Source: Channallabes apus (lineage: Eukaryota; Chordata; Actinopteri; Siluriformes; Clariidae). From it: a stretch of DNA of 64,000 nt. Location: NCBI GenBank assembly GCA_030522415.1, contig CM060121.1, positions 4,495,476-4,559,475 of the forward strand. The letters run 5' to 3'. The first letter of the stretch is position 1. Each line of letters starts with the position of its first letter. A program made the position numbers and the translations under genes. The notes below the pieces were generated by a model that saw only the letters and a list, made by a program, of their open reading frames with translations, was not told the origin of the DNA and did no database searches. Below are positions 50,901 to 62,900 of the stretch, piece after piece.

Positions 50901-53900
50901 GAAACGTCCGGCTCCAGTCGTGCTGGCGAAACAGTTAATTGTTAATTGGGTCTCCAGAGCCGTCGTTCAGTTATGGTAATGGGCATTTTTCCGACACGCT
51001 GTAGCGGTAGACCAATCATAAAGGACCGCGCCATCTGACCAATCACAGCAGTGAGGGCTCACGGAAAGGAGGGGTTTAGACAGACTGAATCTTCGACCTG
51101 CTTCACACGAGTCGTTTACAAATCATTTAGAAACGGGGTAAAATTAAATCTATTTTTGGAGAAAACTAAAGTGTCTTTTAACCTTGCATACATGTAAACC
51201 TGTTTTAAGAGACTCATAAAGCGATACCTTTAAAATGGCATAATAATAGGGGCACAAGAGTATTCTTTTGAGTTTATGGTTAGTTGGTGCGATACCACCA
51301 CTGGAGTATGGATCAGAAATACATATAATTCAATGTCAAACCATAAACATTAGTGCTGTTGAAACAAAACTTTCATTTAATCTACAGTCTAGCTGTAATT
51401 TGCAGCTGTAATGTGATGCCAGTGTTGTGGATATTTAATATTCTACCTACGATGTACACCTTGTTCATCTTTTCCAGATATGTAAATGTGTAATATGGTG
51501 TTTTAATCTCTGCAGTTCATTGTACCGCTGGGAAAAATTTCAACATTATGAGACCCATCCCGTTTCCCGTGAGTATCCAGTCCATTACAGGAATAAATAC
51601 CGTGTCCCGATAATGTGCGCTGGAATCTCTGAAACATATGCTCTGTCTCCGTTTTTGCCAGTATTGCCGGTACCACTTCAGCGAAAGTTACTCATGCATG
51701 CGGAATATGTGCATATACCTTCATGCGCCCAGGAAAGAGGATGAAAAGGTGTGTGTTTTCATGAAAGGGTTAATTACAGTATGAAGGTTTGAACTAATCG
51801 AGTTCTCCTCGTCTCCTCCTGGTCCAGTTTTGCATGGACGTCGTGCAGAGGTTCTCTCGGGTTAGAATTCCTCCCATTGTACATCGAGCAGGTAAGAGAG
51901 GAGTATCGTTAATGCATCTATTTATTGGCTACCGTACAGTACCTGCGACTTTGAATTGTAAAAGTGTTTTAAAAAATGTACAGCGCCATCTGTCGAATTT
52001 TGGAATGAACGAAAATATTGACGTGAAGTGCGCGGAATGAAGGCGTGAGCGCGTTTATTAACTCGATTTCAATTGCACACGTCGTATTAAACAATATACA
52101 GTGCCATCTGTTGAGTTTTAAGAATGAATGATTTTGTTCAAGGTCAATTTCTTTTCTTTTTTTTTTTAATATAAGATATGATACGCGGGGTTTTCCATTT
52201 AAATGTAAAATTTGCATATCTTCTCTTTCCATGGCTGATTGCAATGAAACAAAGCTCTAGCTCGGCCAAATACGCCATTTTTCCACATACAAATTTGTTC
52301 AGTAGTTTTTACATGATGCCTGCACAAATAAACAACCCCCCCTCCCCCCCCCCCAAAATTATGTTTTATGCAAACATCCTCAATGTACAGACACTCGAAC
52401 TTTACAGTTTTATTATATGTATAGATTGTACACTGTGTTTTTTTGTCTGTGTGATACTCGTGTCCCAGTGGTGACAGATCTGTCTTTATCACCTTCTCAC
52501 TGTTCCTCTGTCTGTCACCAGTGGAGGTTTTTGTGGCTTATTACAGGACCAACTCCCCTGGTGTTAGCTTCAGCCAGAACGTGGTGAACCAGTTGCTGTC
52601 GTCGCTGCTCAGTCTGGCAATGCTCAAAAACATTCTGTCAGTCACCAACACACTCCTCACACACAAGCGAACGGTGAGTACGTGCGAAAGCTCTGTGTAA
52701 ACCCCAAAAGAATGTTGCTCAGGTTTGACCAGGGAGACTTTATGGCAAGTGGACATTTTAATATACTGTTTTTATATACAAACATCAGTGGCATGTTTTT
52801 TTTTTTTTTTTTAAAGGGCAATACTATATGCAGTGTCTCTTCTTGATTTTCTTCTTGTGTAAAAACAATTTTTATCGCTGCATTTTTGCAAATCTGAACA
52901 GAAGAGTTTGAAATAAAGTACAGATTGAGTGTGAAGTTTGTGTGTCTTTTAGCCTCCTCCCGGGTTTGTGATGGCGCTTTTTCAACATGTTCGGGAAAGA
53001 AGAGTCCTAAATTTTGTCCCGGAGCTCATACTTCTCACCTCCAAGGTGATTTATACACATGCATTTCATCAACATGTTGCCTTTTTTTTAAATCATCGGG
53101 ATTTAAGCTGACATCCCTGGAAGCTGTGACCTATCAGATGGTAACGTTTTGATTTGGTGCCTTAATGTCTGAAAGCTTTCATTTACAAATGAGAAATAAA
53201 ATCTATTAACGTGTGGTTGATGGTTACCGGCAACTCGAAGCTAATTTTAAGGTGGGACGTTTTTCTTGCATGTTCCTTAATGCGCGAGTTGACACAGTAT
53301 AATATATACTAATAAATACTCATTTAATTTTTACTGATCGGTCGACCCTCAACGAGCCGATCATAAAAAAACGATATTATTGGTAATGATGTAAAGTACA
53401 TAAGTGGACAGCCACATTAACATGCAGTCGCCAGTCTCAGGATGTTACCAAGTGTCTTTAAAAGATGTCAGATTTGCAATATTCAAAATATTTCTGTATT
53501 TATTAAAAATGTTTTTTACTCTGAATAATTTGAGAATAAAAAGGTATCCACTAAGTCAGCAACTTGTGAGTCGACCCTCTATAACAGAGGCGCTTAAAAA
53601 TCTCGAGGCTTACCCTGCAGAGGGTAAAAAGATTAAAACCTTTATCACAATAATAATAATAATAATAATAATGAAGAGCGAAATAAAGATGTGTGTATTT
53701 ATTAAAAATGTTCGGTGCAGAGTTTCAATTTGTTATGCGTTATAATGTGCAGCACATGGAACAAAGTGGTGTCAAAAAAGAATATGGAGTATAGCAGTCG
53801 CATTTATAGATCATTTCGTTTCAGTGTGTGTGTGGAAACCCCTTGATGCTATAATAGTTCCAAGGAATGGAAACTGTTTGCGCTTCAGTTGAGCGTAGGC

Positions 53901-56900
53901 CGTTCCTAAAACAAATTAGTTTTCTTTTATAATCAACAGCGGCACGGTGGTGTAGTGGTTAGCACCGTCGCCTTGCACCTCCAGGGTCTGGGTTCGATTC
54001 CCCGGCCAGGCTCGATTCCCGTCTCTGTGTGCATGGAGTTTGCATGTTCTCCCCGTGCTTGGTGGGTTTCCTCCGGGTACTCCGGTTTCCTCCCACAGTC
54101 CAAAGATATGCAGATTAGGCTAATTGGCGTTCCTAAATTGCCCGTAGTGTGTGAATGTGCGTATGAGTGTGTGTATGTGTGTGTGCCCTGCGATGAATTG
54201 GCACCCTGTCCAGGGTGTACCCTGCCTTGTGCCCGAAGTCTCCTGGGATAGGCTCCAGGTCCCCCGCGACCCTGAGTAGAGGATAAAGCGGTACAGAAGA
54301 TGAATGAATTATAATCAACATAAAATAATAAGCGAAGTTTAAAATTTGATACTTTCTCAGATTTTAGTTATACTTATGCACTGCTGTTTTAAAAAAAAAT
54401 GTTTTTTTACGCCTATAAATGGTAAATAAATAAACAAAACTACACAATAAATACAACACTTTAAATGAAAAATCCATCAGCGATCGGTGATCAGTCTCAA
54501 AAACTCTGATTGGGGCATCTCTAATTTTCTAACGTGACCTTGCGCCTTCTGGACCTTCTGGACCTTCTGGACCTTCTCCCTCCCAGGCATTCCTTGTCCA
54601 CGTAAAAAAATAAACCGCTAAGGTGACTGAGATACAGTCATGGTTATCGTTAGCTATACCAAAGTACCCTCTAGTTACTCCAACTTGTCTTTCTCTGTTG
54701 CTGATTTATGGGCTTTATTTAAAAAAAACAACTGTTTTAGTCTTTCGCCTTTTGGCTATCAGGTTCCTGATGAATCAGATAACTGAAGAAACTTCTAGCC
54801 CTGTAAACTAAAGACTTGCTGCTTATTTATGTCATAGCGCTTTAAATGAAACACCAGTTAATCCAGCATTTTCACTTTGGTGCTCTTTGTTGGAGTGTAG
54901 CAACCCACTCAGAATATCAACAGAATTACAGAGGAACCTTTACTGTTGGCATTTTATGATGCTCAGGAGTGAAACTGCACTCCTCCTCTAGAATTCCAAA
55001 GATGATGTAATGCACACTGTGCAAGTGACCAATTTCGAACATAAGCTCTTTCTAATTCCTTCCTGCATCATTCCTAACATGATGGAAGTGGCTGCTCAAC
55101 TTTCCAAATAAAAGGTCTTAGCTTTTTTATTATTAATTATTTTTTTAAGAAGGTTATCATGCAGCCAACACAGGTTTTTTTTTTTTTTTTTTTTACACAG
55201 CAGTAAAACAAACTTAAATTGTCGTCAACATAAGACTGACAGGTTTAATCGTTAAGTGATCTGCAACCAATACATCATCATCATCAGTAAGAGATAAATG
55301 ACCAACCTGGAGGAGATTCTAAGAGCTGTATTGGGGGAAGAAGAGGCTGAATGACTTGTGATGTGTCTGGAGATACGTTGTGTCGCTTTCGTGCTTCTCT
55401 CATTATTTTCGCAAAGGATGGTTTAGCCGGGGTATTGACGCTGTTCATGTGTGTATGTATAGATAACCGAGGTGGGGTGTGTGTTCGCCGTGGAGCAGTG
55501 TGAGATGATGCAGCTCCATCTCGAGTCCTTGCACATACCAATACAGCAAATGAACATTTTCCATACGGTCAAATGCAGGTGGGTTTTTTTTTTTTTCCCT
55601 CCAGCATCATTGCTCACTTAATAATGATGTAATTTATATATAGGTAATATACTGTATATATTTGAGCAAATTGATGAAATAATTACAAACCATCATTTTA
55701 TCTCCTATGAAATGTCATAAGGTTTTTAAAACCGCATACTGTTTTAAATGGAGTGGTGTGTAAATACATCTGTATTGCATTTAGTGTTTAGTTTTTAAAC
55801 ACGTACTCTGTGTGTCCAGGGCTTTGGCCACCAACCCACACACCCCTGAGCTGTCGGAGATGTCCCAGGCTGTATTCCGTGTGGAGGTGAGACACGCATG
55901 TTGCCAGTAGAGCTATGAATTATACAGTAGATAGACTGTCAGCTCAGTTCAGTGGCAGTAGTGCTGATGGCCTAATTTGTATCTGTAGGTTTTGAAGTAT
56001 TTAAACTACTTAAAGTATCGAAATGCCGTGTTTATTGTTTAAACGTCATGTCCCGTCAGTCTTCTTCTTGCCAATCTTCCACTCCGCACTCTAGTCCAGT
56101 AGGTGGCGGTATCGCACCATCCTCCCCCATACACACAAAAGATGTGGCACTCCGGCATAATACATGTATTTGCAGGAGATAAAAGTGCTTTGTATATGAA
56201 GAAAAAGCTGAATTTAATTATTGTAAGTTGTAAATAATGAGAACGCGAATTAATTTAGAGTCGAAAACTGACTCATCAAAAGATCGATGCAGTCGCTCAG
56301 CTGTTATGCCGCCTCATTATCAGTTGTGGCTTTATTGATTTCTGAAGGGTTTTTATACAAACTATACAAACCTGACAGAAGTCTAATTTTTAACATGGAA
56401 AATGTTGTGGTGGAAGGAAAAAAAGTAGTAGTTTTGGAAAATTCGTGGGATATTAAAAAAAAAAAAAAAAGTGTTCAATCAACATTGTAATGATTAAAAT
56501 GTAATAATGACCTCAGGACTGTTGTATAATGAGCACCAAAAGCAAAGAGCGAGCATCTCTGAGCTTCAACAACCTTTTCTACAAAGCATAGTCTTAACAA
56601 GTATAGATGGTTCCATTTATAGAAGAAGTTGCCCAATTCTGTGATTATACAGCAGGTATGTTAATTGCAAGTACATTTATTCTGTAAATTGCGAAACAAG
56701 TTTTTACTTTATACACAAGAAATTTCATCAGAAGTCTTTGTTTGAATTAAACGTTCTTTAGATGTTCTGCTATTAAGGTTTAACATTTAACTGTGGGAAT
56801 ATGTTTCTTATTTTTTCTTTGTGTGTGTGTGTGTGTAGCTGTGTAAGCAGCAGGAGGACTGGCCTGCTCTAGCACGCGTGTTCTGCGCCGTGTTCGTTGG

Positions 56901-59900
56901 TCGCCGCAGTGCAGGAGAGCTGTCGAGGTTCTGCTGCTGCGTCACTACGGCGCTCCTGAAAGAGCCTAAAGATAAACTGACGCTGCCCTATGACCCTTTC
57001 GCCGAGTCAGGTACACACACACCTGCAGATCACATGTCCAGACGCTTGCTCACACTTTCTGGCTCACTGATCTTGATGAGATTCACTCCCAAGGAATCGA
57101 AATTTGTCAACACATTACAAGGCATTTTTTGATACTCAAAAGCATCCAAATCAATACAGTCAGTGCTATAAAGGTATCACGTCAGCTCACAACCCTATTT
57201 ATTTACGGTGTAAAAATTAGGTATTAATTTGCTGCATTTTATTGTGTTCATTTGCTTACATTTTTATTTTATTACTCAAACAAGTGTTAGATGCAAGCAA
57301 ATGTATTAGTTTGACGTACCTCTGCGTGTGGATATGCAACACCAGCTACACATTTCTAACATATGACGTGTGTGTGTGTGTGTGGCTCTGTCTAGTTTGT
57401 CAGGAAGTGTCATCAGACGCGATGGTGAAAAGTTTCCTTGGTCGAGTGGGAATCTCACTGATGTTCAGTTATTACAGAAACCAAGACTGGCCCAAGGTGT
57501 GTTTACATACGCAGATTAGTTTTTATTCTAATCTCTGTTTATACTGTATGCACAAAACGCATGACGCAGTTGAATGTGTATGAAATATTTAACTGTGTAG
57601 TACCATTGCTTTAGCTTTTTTTGTATTGGTGCAGGGTTTGAAGCTGTTGTGCGTGATGTCGAGGCTGCAGGTGGAATTCGCAATGCTCAAAGGTCTCTTC
57701 AACAATGAAAATGGAACATCTCGCTGTCAGCTGGTCACCATAGCGACGGAGTTCTTCCTCAACAGTGGCAGCATAGAGGGAGCGCTGAATATGCTGAAAG
57801 GTAACGGCGTGCAATCAGATCGATGGTTTAGATCAATTGTTGTATCTGTTAGATCGATTAACTGATCCCTGTGTTAAACCCTAGAGCTTTAGATCCACTG
57901 ATGTATTGATTTCAGGACTGATCGATTCCTGGATAAGTCTTTCTCCACAGATCAGATCACCGGGTCGCTTTATGAAATCCTTTATGAACCATATCGAATT
58001 TACTCTAGAGGAAGGACAGGAGAACAAATCTCATAGCACACAGTTAATGCAGAATGTACATATGACATCAGTGCAACAACATTATCATGGTATTTTAATT
58101 CATTGGATAGTTTAGTTAACTCTCTCATCTATCTATATGGAAAGACTAAGACAAAATGAAAAATAAAGGGTTAAACATTTTTTTTAGTGTGTAATATATA
58201 GGGCTGCACGATATTAGGAAAATATGCGATATTGTTGTTGAATATTGCGATAACGATATTTCTTGCGATATAACATTTCCCTAGAGAAATGCATTTTTTT
58301 TTTATTATTATTATTATTATTGCCTATTTTTTTTTTTATATGTAATGATCATACTAAAATAAACAGGTAATAGATATTCGTCTGATGTAATTAAATCTAC
58401 TTCAGGCTAAAAAGAAACTATATGTCAAGGAAGTTGCAAATATTTAGACTTCAAAACACTATGAATGACTTAAACCCCTCAGCAGATATTCTGACTTCTG
58501 GTTTGCTGTTACTATAAACCTGCCAACACAATATGAATTACTTTCAAACATGACTTTTTATTTACATGTAACCATACACTCATCAATAGTGTCTTAAAAC
58601 AAGAGCATCTTTTAAACTAAATATTCTCTATGGCTTGCCTGTTTTTTTTTTATTTTTATAAAAATAAATATTATTAAACAAAAATTTTATAAAAAAAATA
58701 CTATTTGTCACACGCACGCACGCACGCACGCGCACACACGCTCCGCGACCGGCACTAGGACCCGGAAGTAATGCGGGCGCGAACCCGGAAGTATAAGAGG
58801 AGTAAACAAACTAGTGCATACAGCTTAGTCACTGAGTTCACCATGTCAGTTCAGATTCGAGTGTGTTTATAGGACGCGGGTTAAATGTGTGTTTTTCCCT
58901 TGCTCCCCTTCTGTGAGAGTCCTTAAACTAATTCGCGTGGTTATCCTGCCTACTCGCTTGCTTCCCGCTTCGCTGGGTTTACCGTCTATAAAGGGCTAAC
59001 GGCTAATCGCGGCTAACGGCTAATCGCGGCTAACGGCTAATCGCGGCTAACGGCTAATCGCTAAATCTTCTGATCATCCGGGGTTAGTTCGCGACAGAAT
59101 GAAGTATAAAGATATAAATAATATATATTATATAATATAATAAGATATAAGCGGGTATAAACATAGTAAGGCCCCATCTGATTGGTCAAATTTGGACACA
59201 CAAATGCTTGGCAAATAAAGTATTTATCGCAACTCCTTGCGATATGGTTATCGAGCATGCCATTATCGCGATAACGATATTTTTTCGATATATCGTGCAG
59301 CCCTAGTCATATAGATGGGTTTGTCCTAGCGCCTTAATCTTGAACGTTTTTATAGGAAGAGCTCCAACACCTTGTGCATACTGAAATGCCTGATCGATCA
59401 CTGCAGTGATGTGTATGGACCATTCAGTAATATTGTTCCACTGTTGCATTTATCATTATAGAACTAATGTATCTCGATCCATTTGTCGATACTGATGTCA
59501 TCTAGTCTAAAGAGAAGAAGAAACGCACTGTTCCGTTAAAAATATCACACTGGCAACTCCATTTCTTTAGTTTTTGCTATACACTGAATACATTTGGGTT
59601 TGTGATCATAGTTTGAGATGATAATTTCAGGTTTAATTTCCTGATATTAACAACATTGTAGACGTCTTAAACGACTACTAGCATGGCACGTATTGTTTGA
59701 ACCCACGCATTTTTCAAACAGTAAAGAGAATCAGAACATGGTGTTTGATGCCCAGTTATGCCTCGATTAATTAATCGTTTAAACCAATGTCTTTTAATTT
59801 CTGCTTTTGAATGCATGGTGAAGAAAAGGATACCAAAATAAAGACCAGAGAGCTGTTTGTGGAAGAAAAGCAATAATTTTAAATCCCAAAAATAAAAAAT

Positions 59901-62900
59901 AATTGCACAGGCGTAACCAGTGTGACTATTTGAAATGAATAGGGATGTAACGGTATCAAAACTTCACGGTACGGTATTTATTGAATCATTTACAGGAAAA
60001 ACAAAACTAATGAAGAGACTCGAAAAAAGTTCCAGAAATGTTTATTAAACAGTTTACATGAACACTGAACATATCAATGGCATACAAATTAGCCATCTGT
60101 CTGTAAACTTTGAAACAGAAACTTCAATTTTTCAATTTTAATAGCAAAAAATTATTAAACCATATAAAAAAAATAAAAGTTTCAATTTAGTAATCTTGAA
60201 AACTCAGAAAATAATTTAAATAGCAGCCTACTTATTGCAGTTGGCCCATGTGCCGACAACACTCAGCTCATTTACTCACTTATTCAGTGACCATCGTCCT
60301 TTGCGGTCTGTTGTCGCTACAGATCCAGTAATGCGGAAATGGCGGTGCTGCTATTAGCGGCGGAGGAAAAGAGATGGAAAGAGTAATTAATCGTTACGGA
60401 GTAAGCGGGTTTTAAATCGGATGTGCGCATTACTGGATCTGTAGCGACAACAGACCGCAAAGGATGATGGCCGCGCCTGGGCTGATGGGAATTGTAGTTC
60501 CCGCTATCTCCCGTTTGCTCCATCCGCCTGAGCAAACGTTCCTCAGAAGACCTGTAGTTTTACCGACATGCGACCACGGTATTATCGAAATAAAGTGTTA
60601 TTGCGGTACGACGGTATTTACAATAAAGTTACATCCCTAGAAATGAAAGAAATCACTGTTGCACTAACAACCAAACATCAGACAGGTTGCAGATGAAAAA
60701 CAATATCAGTTGATGAGAAAAACGTTGTGAGATCTGTGAAGGTTTAAAAAACAATGAGTGACATCACAGAGGTCCAGGCATTCGAAGAAGACTTAATAAG
60801 CAGAAACTTTATGAAAGTTAGTGGTATGAACTAGTGGTAATGTGAACAAGCAATCTGTTCTGATTACTGAAACCTGCACAATTTTGACAAATGACAAGTT
60901 CATTTGACATTTTTTCTATAATCATAAATGAGCGGAAAAGGGAATAAGTATAATGACAAGAATTATGGAGCACATGGTTTAAAATTTAAATAAATGCTCT
61001 CTTTTTTTTTTTTTCCTGTGTGTGTGGTTGTGTGCGTTTTGAAGCGAATGAATGGTTTGTGAGCTCAAGTGCGTGGCCGTGTGACCTGGCAGACATACAG
61101 AACCGCAGGAAAATACTGACTCTGCTTGCTGAGAAGACGTCATACCGAGACACACTGGAGGTCCTCACTAACTTACCAGGACTGAAACAGCCAGTGGGTG
61201 AGTCGTGAGATAATTCTTCCATTCTTTTGTAAGACGTCACTAGAGAGAGAGAATTATTATTATTATCAGTTTTTTAAATGGCACATGCTTAAGATGTTAT
61301 TGGACTTTTTTAGACTGTTTAAACATAAATACACTTGTTTTGTTTACATTTTTTCATGGACATTTGCACACACACCCTAGACATTTATGGACATTGCACA
61401 TCTACACATTCATGCGTATTTGCACAGTCCCTAGACATTTCTATTTAAATTCTATGTTTTCTATATTTGTACAGTTTTATATATATATTATATACTTTTG
61501 TGCTTTTCTTCTATAGCTAAAGTTTTTCTATATAAAATTTTTATTTAATTCCATAATTTATTTCTTATTGATATTCTTTTTTTTTTTTTTTTTTAAAGGT
61601 CACAGGCCTCATACTGTATAAGCATTTCACTGCATATTGTAAATGTGTGTGACTTATGTATGTGACAAATAGATTTTGACTTTCAATACTGTATAAAGTG
61701 CTCTGACCGACACCATAGAAACATTCTAGACCTCTCCGTTTCCTCAACTCTTTGGCAACAGTTCACATGGGGGTGCGATGGTCAGATTATAGAATATATA
61801 ACAACATGTAAAAACGTTCCTATTAGTTTATTTAATTTGTTTAATATTATTATTTTTGTAGATTTTGATGCAGGTATGAATGTGTCGTATGATTCCAATT
61901 AGATGGAGTTCAGGCGGTTGAGTACGACACCGTGTTTAACGCGCACCTTCAGAGGTGCGTGACGAACCAGGTGTTGCCGGTTGCCGCGGACACGCTGGAA
62001 TTCATGCTGACTCGGGGAATCTCACCGGACGCGTCAGAACTTCAACACCTCGTCCACAAACTGGGCAAACAGAACAGCTGGATCCGGGCCAGGACTCTGT
62101 TCAAACGTGAGTCACGTTAACGGGAACACTTAAGCAATATTTTTTTATACATTTATTTCACTTTTTGTTTTGCAATAAAAAAAGATCGAGGCACCGTCAT
62201 ACAAATACTGTTACTCGGTATGTTATAAGCTGAAACTATCTCACTCTGCGTTATTTTAAATTGTCAGTATATGATGCATTAAGGCAACACTTTGAATGCT
62301 TTTTAAACGAACTCTCTGCCTATTAACTTTATATTTATGGTAACACTCTCTTCCCCCTGCCTGTCAGGTGCTCATTCCGCAGGTTATTACTCTGGGGTTA
62401 TTTGTGAGAAGGACTGTTTGATTCTGCCCTGTTGTCTCACAGAAATTGAGATGACGCTGGCATTCGAGATGTTCATTGCCCGCATTTGTACAAGTCTTCA
62501 AAATCCCAGTGACTTTTCTCTGCCATTGCTTATCACACTCAAACGGTAAGTGCTCATGCTGCAAGCTGTTCCTTACAGTTCCCTAATGTCTTGAAAGACG
62601 TTGAAGTGGAGGAGTCCTAACCTCACCTCAAACACCTGTGAACAACTTCGGGATGAACCGGAAGGCTGAGGTCACAGCAGGCCTTTATGCCTGGCATGAG
62701 TGCATGACATCATTAATGCTAGTGTAGATAGGGTTCGAAATCTAGTAGGTAATTCCCCCTGGGAATGCTATTATGTCAAGGAAAACTGAACTAAATCTGA
62801 AAAGAAAAAAACAAACAAACTCATGCGTGTTATTCAGATGTACACAAACATTTAGCCATATAGTGTACAAGGTAAGCGTCCATTCAGCATTCTGAATAGT

